Shown here one piece after another: positions 56,775 through 64,000 of a stretch of DNA of 64,000 nt. The DNA comes from Phycisphaerales bacterium (lineage in GTDB: Bacteria > Planctomycetota > Phycisphaerae > Phycisphaerales > UBA1924). The position numbers and the translations under genes are program-made. Positions within the stretch are counted from its first letter, which is position 1; each line of letters begins with the position of its first letter. The notes below the pieces were generated by a model, which made no database searches, had not been told where the DNA came from, and was given only the letters and a program-made list of their open reading frames with translations. Where the stretch lies: contig JANQQR010000023.1 of NCBI GenBank assembly GCA_028289195.1, forward strand, positions 124,001 to 188,000. The letters run 5' to 3'.

Positions 56775-57904
56775 CCCGGGCGGAGCGCACGGCGCTGGTG
56801 ATCGGAGCGGGCCCCGCGGGGTGCAGCGCGGGCATACACCTGGCGCGGACGGGCTGGCGTGTGACGATCGCCGAAGCCAAGGCGTTCCCTCGGATCAAGG
56901 TTTGCGGCGAGTTCATCAGCCCGGCTGCTACCGGAGAGTTGGAATCGCTGCTCAGCCCGGGGCAACTGGGGTCTCTCGGCGCACGCAGGGTGACCGATCT
57001 GCTGATCTCCGAGGGCGAGCGCGAACTGCGCTTCCGGCTCCCTTCCCGGGACGCCGGCGGCGCGTGGGTGCTGAGCCGGGCCGGGCTCGACTCGGGCTTG
57101 GTCGACCAGGTACGGAGCGAAGGCGTCCGGGTGCTCCAGCCCAGCCGGGTGTCCGGCGTTGCGTACTCCGACGACTCGATTGCCGCTGACATCGACGGGG
57201 AGCCTCGGCGCTTCGACATTGTCGTGCACGCCGACGGCGCGGGGCGTCACGACGCCCCTTCTCCCTCAGGCGGACCCAGGACCACGCCGATGCGCGCCGG
57301 GGTCGTCGGCCGGAAGTGCCACATCCGGCTCGGGGAGAGCCCCGGCGCGGCGACCCTCTTGATGCGCAGCGCCCCCGGCGCGTACGTCGGCATGGTCGGT
57401 GTCGAAGGGGGCCTGGCGACAGTCGCGCTGGTCGCGCGGAAGGGGGTCGTCGCCCGTTTCGGACGCGACGCCGATTCCATGCTGCGATGGCTCTGGCCCG
57501 AGTACGACCCGGACTCCCGCGCCAGCGACTGGTTGTCGTGCGGCGTGGCGTCGAGCCGGTTCATACCGGGCGCGCATCTCAGGAGCTTCCGAGTGGGCAA
57601 CGCGGGAGGCGCGGTCGAGCCCGTCGGGGGCGAGGGGATCGGCCTCGCGCTCTGGTCGGGAAGGGCGCTCGCCGAGTCACTCGATGCTCACGCCGATCTG
57701 GCCGGAGCGCGCAGAGAATTCGCCCGCAGATACCGGCGGCGCCTTCGCTGGCGCCGGCCCTCGTGCGCGCTCGCCGCGGCGATCCTCGAGCGTCCCAGGC
57801 TCGTCCGGGCGTTCTGGCCGGTGCTCGGCGCCCCGGTGCTCGGTGGGTCGGTTGTGGCGTCGTGGTGCGCTATGACGGGCAAACCGGGAGCGCTGGCGCG
57901 CTGA
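56771..57904 (+). CDS. FAD-dependent oxidoreductase, geranylgeranyl-reductase-like
   Basis: Protein of 377 residues with the N-terminal dinucleotide fold GAGPAGCSAGIHLARTG and the class signature IKVCGEFISP, plus GNAGGAVEPVGGEGIG for FAD contact. It belongs to the halogenase/geranylgeranyl reductase group that reduces, hydroxylates or halogenates lipid or polyketide substrates. Translationally coupled to the methyltransferase. GTG is the start. Function beyond this is inference. Confidence 0.85.
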   Translation: MTRAERTALVIGAGPAGCSAGIHLARTGWRVTIAEAKAFPRIKVCGEFISPAATGELESLLSPGQLGSLGARRVTDLLISEGERELRFRLPSRDAGGAWVLSRAGLDSGLVDQVRSEGVRVLQPSRVSGVAYSDDSIAADIDGEPRRFDIVVHADGAGRHDAPSPSGGPRTTPMRAGVVGRKCHIRLGESPGAATLLMRSAPGAYVGMVGVEGGLATVALVARKGVVARFGRDADSMLRWLWPEYDPDSRASDWLSCGVASSRFIPGAHLRSFRVGNAGGAVEPVGGEGIGLALWSGRALAESLDAHADLAGARREFARRYRRRLRWRRPSCALAAAILERPRLVRAFWPVLGAPVLGGSVVASWCAMTGKPGALAR

Positions 57905-59140
57905 TCAATTGTCTGAAATCTCGCCTTCGAGCACTCGGAACGCCAGGCGCTGCTGGGCGTCGAGGCCGTCGCAGTACATAAACGGACCGCGGGCGGTGTG
58001 GTCGGGCTCGACGCCGACGCCCTCGAGGCTCTCCCCGTCGACGCGCGCGTCGCGGACGGCGAGATACAGGAGCGAGCCATCCGAGAGCAGGAAGGGCGAG
58101 CCCCCGACGACTGCTCCCGCTGTGCGCTCCCCCACCACCGGCCCGTAGGCGTGCTTCCTGAACGCGTAGGCGTGGATCTCGTTTCCCGATCGCGACCGGG
58201 AATCGACGAGCAGGACGACGGGCTTCATCCAGTTGGGCGCGAACGGGCTCGCAACTCCGTCGCGATCGACGAGTTCGAGCACCGGGACATTCCGGTTGAA
58301 CAGATTGAGATAGCCCGGTGCGGCTCCGCCCCAGCCGGCGCGGAGGTCGAGCACCAGGCCGTCCGCGGAGGCGATGGGCTCCGACGCGACGATCTCCTCG
58401 AGCGCCTCGTGGTAGTGCAGACCCGCGTAGCTGTAGACGCGCACGTATCCCAGCGCCCTGCCGCTGCGTCGCTGGACGTCGGCGCTGGCACGCATCGACC
58501 GGAGGAAAAGCTCACGCGGCGCGATCCGCTCGACGCCCACGCGGACCTCCGACGCCTGTGCGCCGTCCGACGACAGCACGCGAATCGTCGCCTCGCCTCC
58601 CGCCCTCGCACTGATCGAGTCGAGCCTCGCGTAGGGCTCGTCGTCGACAGCGAGCAGCTCGTCTCCGATGCGGATGCGGGACTCGGCCGCCGGCGAGCCG
58701 GCGAGGATCTCGCGGATCCACCAGCGCCCGCTCACGGTGCGATCGACGATCAGGCCGGTCGCCTCGTACGTCACGACTCCCTCGGGGTAGCTCCGCTCGA
58801 TGTGCTCGGCGATGTGAGGCACGAGCGCGAAGATGTCGAGCAGTTCGTGGTACCGGGGGTTGTCCGGCGTGTAGTACGTCGTGTGAGACGTCTCGAGCGC
58901 TGCGAGCAACCTGTTGACGGCGTCTTCGCGCTCGATGCCGGAGAGGGCGTCGATATCGCTCGCGAGGGCGACGACCGTGGCTTGCCGCCACGCGTCGGCC
59001 TCCAGCTTCTCGGGGAACACGAAGTGCTCCTCGACAAGCGCGATCACCTCCTGCGCCACATCGTTCTGGGCGTGAGCCGCGGGCGCGCACGCGACCGCCA
59101 GCGCTGGAAGGACTCTGGACAGTGCCGTCTTGATCATCAC
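57905..59140 (-). CDS. S41-family (C-terminal-processing-like) peptidase, exported
   Basis: Protein of 411 residues with a signal peptide (MMIKTALSRVLPALAVACAPAAHAQ), a PDZ-like section (about 150-200, SRIRIGDELLAVDD) and the S41 catalytic core with the serine in VDSRSRSGNEIHAYAF and GERTAGAVVGG. The core is complete but the serine surroundings differ from the more usual SASASE. It probably digests proteins in the periplasm. Confidence 0.85.
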   Translation of the reverse strand: MMIKTALSRVLPALAVACAPAAHAQNDVAQEVIALVEEHFVFPEKLEADAWRQATVVALASDIDALSGIEREDAVNRLLAALETSHTTYYTPDNPRYHELLDIFALVPHIAEHIERSYPEGVVTYEATGLIVDRTVSGRWWIREILAGSPAAESRIRIGDELLAVDDEPYARLDSISARAGGEATIRVLSSDGAQASEVRVGVERIAPRELFLRSMRASADVQRRSGRALGYVRVYSYAGLHYHEALEEIVASEPIASADGLVLDLRAGWGGAAPGYLNLFNRNVPVLELVDRDGVASPFAPNWMKPVVLLVDSRSRSGNEIHAYAFRKHAYGPVVGERTAGAVVGGSPFLLSDGSLLYLAVRDARVDGESLEGVGVEPDHTARGPFMYCDGLDAQQRLAFRVLEGEISDN

Positions 59141-59177
59141 GCCGACCTCCGCTGCTCGCCGGGCCGGCGTCAGCCTA

Positions 59178-59954
59178 CTACGGGAGCGGCTGGTCGACGA
59201 CGGTGATGCGGATCGGGATCTCGCGGAAGCCCCGACGCACCGTCAAACGGATGACCGGGGTCGCGTTCTCGATGCCCTCGAAGAAGTACGTAATCGAGGC
59301 GTCGTTCCACATCGAACCCGAGTTCTCGACGACCTGGCGGCCATCGAGCAGCACGATGTCTTCGAGCACCGGGCGGACGGTGCCCGGCGAGAACATCACG
59401 TTGGTGCTCGTGCCCTGGATTTCGGCCTTGACGGTCACGCCTTCACCCAGCACGTGGGCGGCAACGGGCGAGGCCGAATCGGTCACGCGGATCTCGACCT
59501 CTTCGGTGCCGGAGAACACGTGCGCCGGCATCGAGGCGTCGATGGTGAAGTCGCGGGCGTCGCGGGAGGGGGAGGCGAGCTTCAGGGCGATACCCGAGAG
59601 GCGCATGTCGCCCTCGTCGGTCCAGTCGTGGACCTCGTCGATGTAATCCTTGGTCCCCATGAAGCCGTCGGGGATGTCGGTGAGGTCGGCGCCGGTGTTG
59701 TCGGTCGCGCGGATCTCGAGGCCGTCCTCGACGAAGCCTGCGAGCTGCAGGCCGGAGCCGGGCTCCAGGTCGAACTCGAGCTTGAGGCCGATGTGCTCCA
59801 TCGAGCTGAACGCCGAATCCTCCTGCTCCATCTTCACGACGCGGCTGTCAGTCAGCTGCGTGAGCACGGGGACGATGGACGAGTGCTGAGCGTTGGCGCC
59901 GGCGCTGGCGAGAGCGACCAGAGCGGCCGCGCTGATGACGGTCTTCGTGCGCAT
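59178..59954 (-). CDS. Exported protein of unknown function
   Basis: Protein of 258 residues with a clear signal peptide ending AGANAQ (around residue 23) and an all-beta, acidic mature part; several Asp/Ser/Thr-rich turns suggest an Ig- or jelly-roll-like fold. GGGAGGAG lies 6 bases before the ATG. It is 37 bases upstream of the S41 peptidase gene on the same strand, so the two may be co-transcribed. Family not recognised. Confidence 0.72.
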   Translation of the reverse strand: MRTKTVISAAALVALASAGANAQHSSIVPVLTQLTDSRVVKMEQEDSAFSSMEHIGLKLEFDLEPGSGLQLAGFVEDGLEIRATDNTGADLTDIPDGFMGTKDYIDEVHDWTDEGDMRLSGIALKLASPSRDARDFTIDASMPAHVFSGTEEVEIRVTDSASPVAAHVLGEGVTVKAEIQGTSTNVMFSPGTVRPVLEDIVLLDGRQVVENSGSMWNDASITYFFEGIENATPVIRLTVRRGFREIPIRITVVDQPLP

Positions 59955-60055
59955 GGTGGGCTCCTCCCGGAAGGGTGTGGGTGCACCGCCCGTATCGGGG
60001 CGATCGGGAGGCCGATTCAGCGCAAGACGGGTTGTTCCCCGGATTCAGCGGGTCG

Positions 60056-61351
60056 TCACGCCAGCGCGTCGCCCGCGGCGGGCTCTGAGCGCGGTGCGAA
60101 GCGCATCGCGACGCCGATCGCCAGCACGAGGGCCATCGCGATCGCGTTCATCAGGTAGCGGTCTTCGAACATGCCCAGGAAGAGCAGCCAGCCGGCGCCG
60201 GCGAGGGCGACGAAGTATGCCGCGGCCCTGAACACCCGGCGTGCCCCGCGCCCCATGATCGCAACGATGAGCAGCCACGCCGGGAACACGAGCCCGTAGA
60301 GGCTGATGAACGAGTCGTAGACCATGCGCCGGTCGCCCCGGAGCGTCCGCTGCACCGCCTCGCCCGCGGCGTCGATCGTGGAGTAGGCCTCGCGCAGCGC
60401 CGGCAGCCACGCTTCGGCGTCGGCGATGCCCAGCAGGATCATGAAGACCAGCGCGAGCGTCGTGCACCCGGCGGTGCGGGCTGCGCGCCGGCGGCGACGA
60501 TCGGCATCGGTGAGCTCCGGGTCGTACTTCCAGAGCACTCCGCGATCGAGCAGTTCGCGCATGTGCGCGCTGAGTGTGAAGATCGCCTGGAGGGCGACGT
60601 ACGCCGGCAGGTAGTACGAGAACCCGCTGCCGACGAGCAGGCCCGCACCGTAGAAGAGTGTCGCGCCGATCAGCACCGGGAACAGCAGGCCGAACCCGAT
60701 GACGAACGCCGCGGTGCCGGTCGCGCCGGGGGCCTCCTGGCGGGCGCGGTGCAGCGTCAGGTCCATGTGCGGGCAGAGCAGGAATCCGAAGGCGATCAGC
60801 GGAGCCGTGAGCGCGAGGTCGACCGTGCGCGCGGTGCCGACGACCAGGCGCGGGTCGTTCATCCCGCTGCCCCACGATGTCAGGAACATCGCGACCACGA
60901 GCAGAAGCGACAGGATCCAGATCACGAGCCCGCGGATGCGGAAGTGCTTGGACGTGCGCCCCGCGCGGAGCATGGCGATGACCAGCACGAGGCCGGCAGC
61001 GGCTGCGCCGTAGGCGTAGTCGTCGGCGATCTGGTTCGACGACCAGGCGAGGAACCAGGTCATGAACCACACGTGGAACAGGATCGTCGCGATGCTGAAC
61101 CAGCGCATCGCGGTCTCGTTGCGCGCGACGAACGACTCGCTGGAGCCCGCGCGCCGCCACACAAAGCCGACGGACATCGCCCCGGCCACGTTGAACAGCG
61201 CGAACACCGGCCAGGAGATCAGGCCGTAGTCCACCAGCAGGTAGATCGGGAGCCACATGCCGATGACCCAGGTCCAGCTGGACGCGAGGAATCCCGCCCA
61301 CGTCAGTGCGCCCGGCCAGTTGACCCGCTCTGTCTCGTTCGCTGTGCCCAT
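60056..61351 (-). CDS. Polytopic membrane protein of unknown function
   Basis: Protein of 431 residues with ten or eleven predicted membrane segments, including WTWVIGMWLPIYLLVDYG near the N-terminus. No catalytic or transport motif is recognised. A Lys/Arg-rich cytoplasmic loop (ADRRRRRAAR) lies around residue 285. The start at 61351 gives a normal hydrophobic pattern. It lies 18 bases upstream-ordered after the hotdog gene (same strand), which suggests co-transcription. Confidence 0.7.
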   Translation of the reverse strand: MGTANETERVNWPGALTWAGFLASSWTWVIGMWLPIYLLVDYGLISWPVFALFNVAGAMSVGFVWRRAGSSESFVARNETAMRWFSIATILFHVWFMTWFLAWSSNQIADDYAYGAAAAGLVLVIAMLRAGRTSKHFRIRGLVIWILSLLLVVAMFLTSWGSGMNDPRLVVGTARTVDLALTAPLIAFGFLLCPHMDLTLHRARQEAPGATGTAAFVIGFGLLFPVLIGATLFYGAGLLVGSGFSYYLPAYVALQAIFTLSAHMRELLDRGVLWKYDPELTDADRRRRRAARTAGCTTLALVFMILLGIADAEAWLPALREAYSTIDAAGEAVQRTLRGDRRMVYDSFISLYGLVFPAWLLIVAIMGRGARRVFRAAAYFVALAGAGWLLFLGMFEDRYLMNAIAMALVLAIGVAMRFAPRSEPAAGDALA

Positions 61352-61369
61352 CGACAGGGCAGGCTAGCG

Positions 61370-62131
61370 TCAGGCCTTGGAGCTTGCCTCGCGGGCGGCC
61401 GCCTTGGCGGCTTCCTTGGCGCGACGCTCCTTGGCCTCGTGGTGGCTCTTGGGCGTGACGTGGAACACGGCGCGACAGCGCCCGACGCGGAGTTCCTTCT
61501 CCTTGGGAGCCTCGGGGCCCGCCACCTCGCCCTTGCCCTTGGGGATCGGGATGCGCTGCTGGAGGACGTTGAGCACGACCTCGATGTTGAACTCCTCGTG
61601 CGTCGCGATCATGTCGTCGAGGCCCTGTGGCGGGACGACCTTGTAGACCGCGGGGCCGAGGCACGGGCGCAGGAACCGGTAGTTCAATTCCTTGCAGACG
61701 ACTGTGTAGTCGGCACCGACAGCCGCGAAGAGGTACATGCCTCCGGCGATCTCGCTATTGGCCAGCAGGGAGGCGCCGGCCATCGCGTTGTACCAGTTCT
61801 TGTTGAAGCGCCGGAAGGGCAGGACGGCGGTGAACGTGTTCTTGTCCACGCGCTTCATCCGGATGCCCGAGCGGTAGGCGTAGGGCAGGTAGATGAGCGA
61901 GCAGACGCGATGCCAGAAGTTGTTGCGGGTGCTCAGGCGGCTGATGAACGCCTCGATCCGGCCCATCAGGCCCGAGCGGCGCTTCTTCACCTTCACCGGC
62001 CTGCCGTTCGATCCGGGGCTGGCCTGCACGGCCCGCTCGCCGGCGCTGAGACGACCCACGTCGCCCGGTCCGGGCGCAAAGGACCCGTCGTTCGCGACGC
62101 CTCCTTCGGTTGCGGCGGGCTGGATCGTCAT
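61370..62131 (-). CDS. DUF4442-like hotdog-fold protein
   Basis: Protein of 253 residues. The core RFNKNWYNAMAGASLLANSEIAGG matches DUF4442-type hotdog proteins related to acyl-CoA thioesterases. The first 45 residues and the last 35 (Lys/Ala/Glu-rich) are low complexity. No membrane segment. Downstream is the polytopic membrane protein and upstream the Nudix gene, both on the same strand. Confidence 0.72.
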   Translation of the reverse strand: MTIQPAATEGGVANDGSFAPGPGDVGRLSAGERAVQASPGSNGRPVKVKKRRSGLMGRIEAFISRLSTRNNFWHRVCSLIYLPYAYRSGIRMKRVDKNTFTAVLPFRRFNKNWYNAMAGASLLANSEIAGGMYLFAAVGADYTVVCKELNYRFLRPCLGPAVYKVVPPQGLDDMIATHEEFNIEVVLNVLQQRIPIPKGKGEVAGPEAPKEKELRVGRCRAVFHVTPKSHHEAKERRAKEAAKAAAREASSKA

Positions 62132-62183
62132 CTGGTCTCGCACCAAGAGTGCATGATACGCGCGGGCCGGTCCACCCGCGGGC

Positions 62184-62753
62184 TCATGGTTCTGAGGGAT
62201 TCGCCCCACGGGCTTCCAGCGAGGCCGCCCGCTCGAGGTCCTGGCTCGCCAGCCATGCCAGCAGGTCCTGCATCACGCCCTCGTTGGCCTCCGGAAACCG
62301 GAACTCGCCCCACTGCTCGAGGGCGATCCATCGCCATTCGGCGACCTCCAGGGCCCGGGGCTCGGGCGAGCCGGGCTCTTCTCGACAGATCCAGGGATGG
62401 AGGCGGACGGTCGCGTGGTCGTAGGCGTGGACCCGCTCGTTCAGGGGGTTCAGGGGCTCCACGAGCACCCCGACCTCCTCGAGCAGCTCGCGCCTGACGC
62501 AGGCGGAAGTTTTTTCCCCAGCTTCACACTTGCCCCCCGGCAGTTCCCAGTACCCACCATATACGGTGGTCGCCTTGCGCCGGGTAATCAGGATCTCGTA
62601 TCGGGGCTCGCCGGGAGCATCCGTTCGGGTTATATTCGCATTGTCATTTCGGGTTGTGTTCGGCACCCCCCTCAGGACGATCCCAAGGCCGACATCGATG
62701 GGCGCAGGATCCGACACGTCCACGCTGTTATTGGTGTTAAGTGTATTATTCAC
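62184..62753 (-). CDS. Nudix hydrolase (MutT-like)
   Basis: Protein of 189 residues with a full Nudix box: GGKCEAGEKTSACVRRELLEEVGV in pattern G-x5-E-x7-RE-U-x-EE-x-GU. MutT-like enzymes remove oxidised nucleotides such as 8-oxo-dGTP, but other nucleoside diphosphates are possible. The start is GTG at 62753; the first 45 codons are A/T-rich and Asn/Thr-rich, and a later GTG is possible. Confidence 0.85.
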   Translation of the reverse strand: MNNTLNTNNSVDVSDPAPIDVGLGIVLRGVPNTTRNDNANITRTDAPGEPRYEILITRRKATTVYGGYWELPGGKCEAGEKTSACVRRELLEEVGVLVEPLNPLNERVHAYDHATVRLHPWICREEPGSPEPRALEVAEWRWIALEQWGEFRFPEANEGVMQDLLAWLASQDLERAASLEARGANPSEP

Positions 62754-62881
62754 AATGACTTATGCGATATTCGACGATCCTTGCCCCGGCCCGTTGACGC
62801 CCGGATCCGAGGGCCTACGCTAGGCTGATTGCGGCAGAATCGCGCTCGCCTGGCGGGCGGAAAATGGACGATACTGAACTT

Positions 62882-62897
62882 CGCGGCGCGAGCCGCG
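62882..62897. repeat. Hairpin core, family B copy 1
   Basis: CGCGGC, loop GCGA, GCCGCG: a perfect 6-bp stem with a GNRA-type loop. The same core, extended, occurs at 63321-63348 and, inverted, at 63436-63463. Confidence 0.65.
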
Positions 62898-62904
62898 TGG
62901 CACG

Positions 62905-62944
62905 CCGTCGATCGGGGATCGGAGCCCTCGATCGGCGGTTTTTT
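62905..62944 (+). terminator. Intrinsic terminator with no gene upstream on the plus strand
   Basis: A 13-bp stem with two G-T wobbles (CCGTCGATCGGGG with CCCTCGATCGGCGG) ends at 62938 and is followed by six T residues (62939-62944). The nearest plus-strand gene upstream ends at 57904, about 5 kb away, and everything between is on the minus strand. Confidence 0.75.
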
Positions 62945-63037
62945 CATGCGCACGATGCACTACATGTCGTTGGTGTGCGCGCACGCGCGACATGTTGTGC
63001 GTGCGCAGCGCACGAGCGCTGACAAAGACCGAGAAGT

Positions 63038-63102
63038 GCGCACGTTCGCGCGAGATCGCTGCATGATCGCGGAAGAACGCAGCATGTTCGCGCACGTTCG
63101 CG
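63038..63102. repeat. Direct repeat GCGCACGTTCGCG
   Basis: Perfect 13-base copies at 63038-63050 and 63090-63102. They lie in the palindrome-rich stretch, with CGACATGT following the second copy and also occurring at 62988-62995. Confidence 0.7.
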
Positions 63103-63320
63103 ACATGTGCGCGCTTGTGATTCCTGTTGAACGAGAATCAACGCACGACAAACAGCGCACGCGCGCGTTCACAGCGTCGCACAGAGCTGGAGGTTCACGC
63201 AGTTGGCGTCGCGCAGTGACCACACACACATGGGTGAACGCTCGATCGTGAGGATGCGCGTGCATTCGATCCCGCTCTGCGCGGCGTGAATGGGTATCGA
63301 GCGCATCGAAGCGAGGCGAT

Positions 63321-63463
63321 CTACGAGCCCGCGGCGCGAGCCGCGGGTTCTCTGATCGCACCTCGGGCGAGCGTTTCCCGTTTCGAGAGTCGCGCTTCGA
63401 TCTCGCATGCACCCGGCGCAGCAAGAGTCAAAGGTACCCGCGGCTTGCGCCACGGGCTCGTAA
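63321..63463. repeat. Family B inverted pair (REPIN-like)
   Basis: CTACGAGCCCGCGGC-GCGA-GCCGCGGGT (63321-63348) and an inverted near-copy (63436-63463) with loop TTGC. Each unit is an 8-bp hairpin; the pair is separated by about 87 bases. Confidence 0.75.
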
Positions 63464-63491
63464 AGGCGGTGGGTTCGGGGGTTTCGATCCG

Positions 63492-64000
63492 TCAGGCGCT
63501 GTCGGCGCCGAGCCAGTTGGGGCGCTGGTCGCCGGTCCATCGGAGAGCCGTCTCGATGATCAGCCACGCCTCCAGCGCCAGCGTGATCGTCGCGACGCTC
63601 ACGAGCAGCCAGTTCTGCTGGCTGAGCCACGACGGGTTGTCGGCGTTGCCGACGAAGGCCTGCCAGACCATGGCGCTGGCGGGGACGATCAGCATGATCA
63701 CCAGGGGGGGAATGGCGAACCACTTGGGCCTCCCGGTGGCCAGCAGCCACGCGACGATCACGATGAACGCGAAGCCGGCGAGGAGTTGGTTGGTCGCGCC
63801 GAACAGCGGCCAGAGAATCAGCGCGCCCTGGCCGGCGCCGGCGAGCGACCACGACTGGCCCGAGGCGGGGATAGCCGCGAGCAGCGCGGCGGTGACGACG
63901 GCGAAGATCGATGCGCCGTGGACCGTGGCGAGCCACTTGAACGGGTTGAGCGCCGAGGCGGCGAGCCAGGACTTGTCGTTGTCGTGGTGGTAGACCTCGT
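63492..64000 (-). CDS. cstA: Carbon starvation protein A (5' end outside window)
   Basis: The C-terminal 169 residues of CstA, the peptide/pyruvate transporter-like membrane protein induced on carbon starvation. The family mark LWPLFGATNQLLAGF appears near 63780-63830, and several membrane segments follow to the stop at 63492. The frame is open to the right edge. It is transcribed toward the repeat-rich region. Confidence 0.9.
   Translation of the reverse strand, partial: EVYHHDNDKSWLAASALNPFKWLATVHGASIFAVVTAALLAAIPASGQSWSLAGAGQGALILWPLFGATNQLLAGFAFIVIVAWLLATGRPKWFAIPPLVIMLIVPASAMVWQAFVGNADNPSWLSQQNWLLVSVATITLALEAWLIIETALRWTGDQRPNWLGADSA

Larger units (their letters stand above)
62754..63491. 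other. 738-bp region without credible genes, rich in palindromes and repeats
   Basis: The stretch holds several open frames (up to 140 codons) but none with family features, a start signal or codon use like the neighbours. It holds a terminator without a gene (62905-62944), three copies of a GC-rich hairpin core, nested palindromes near 62962-62995 and many GCGCAC/CGTTCGCG elements. Composition changes from A/T-rich at the Nudix start to very CpG-rich after 62945. See the separate repeat and terminator entries. Confidence 0.6.

Noticed and set aside
62829..63251. 140-codon frame in the palindrome-rich region
   Set aside because: Starts with TTG without a Shine-Dalgarno, crosses the terminator T-run, and its residues only reflect the repeated GCGCAC/ACATG DNA.
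62945..63320. CRISPR-like array
   Set aside because: Repeats are short, unequal in spacing and not identical; no cas genes are present.

Overview
The window is 64 kb of GC-rich bacterial chromosome (roughly two thirds G+C by eye), densely packed with genes on both strands. No rRNA, tRNA, prophage, insertion sequence or CRISPR array was found. The gene content suggests a Planctomycetota bacterium, most likely class Phycisphaerae. This is an inference from the combination of a complete mreBCD cluster with motAB, a fibro-slime domain protein, a YHS-domain exported protein, a haem-binding-domain protein, and several small membrane proteins with a CxxCxYDL[T/S]G...CPEC zinc ribbon. No marker gene was compared.

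Layout. 1-6.2 kb: a UvrD-type helicase-nuclease cut by the left edge, phenylalanine 4-hydroxylase and mreB-mreC-mreD. 6.4-13 kb: a low-molecular-weight tyrosine phosphatase, sucA-sucB of 2-oxoglutarate dehydrogenase, and a divergent flavoprotein transhydrogenase. 13.1-20.2 kb: motA-motB, mutL, a queuosine-precursor transporter, a HIT protein, signal peptidase I and a cysteine-desulfurase-like enzyme. 20.2-22.5 kb: three tandem zinc-ribbon membrane proteins, the first two lower in G+C, followed by two small genes. 22.5-32.1 kb: a UbiD decarboxylase, an ABC exporter pair, proS, a haem-binding protein bracketed by palindromic repeats, and a small protein plus Fur-family regulator operon with a clear promoter. 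32.1-38.5 kb: typA, then an ECF sigma, putative anti-sigma and secreted-protein operon, and a metallo-beta-lactamase-fold hydrolase. 38.5-50 kb: a B12-binding-fold protein, ubiE, an M48 protease, an M19 dipeptidase, the two subunits of a CoA-transferase separated by about 3.8 kb, a double YHS protein, cardiolipin synthase, a HAD hydrolase, a cupin, and a large exported fibro-slime protein. 50-56 kb: a STAS protein, an A-type Fe-S carrier, gyrA with a truncated outer-membrane gene beside it, and iscS-iscU. 56-64 kb: a methyltransferase and FAD-oxidoreductase pair, an S41 protease, exported and membrane proteins of unknown function, a hotdog-fold protein, a Nudix hydrolase, a 0.7 kb repeat-rich stretch without genes, and cstA cut by the right edge.

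How the genes work together. Most of the window is housekeeping: TCA cycle, cell shape, DNA repair and topology, Fe-S assembly, quinone methylation or decarboxylation, phospholipids and motility. The more unusual parts are the zinc-ribbon membrane protein family, two separate families of palindromic REP-like repeats (31.3 kb and 62.9-63.5 kb), an intrinsic terminator at 62.9 kb with no gene upstream of it, and the ECF sigma, anti-sigma and secreted-protein unit.
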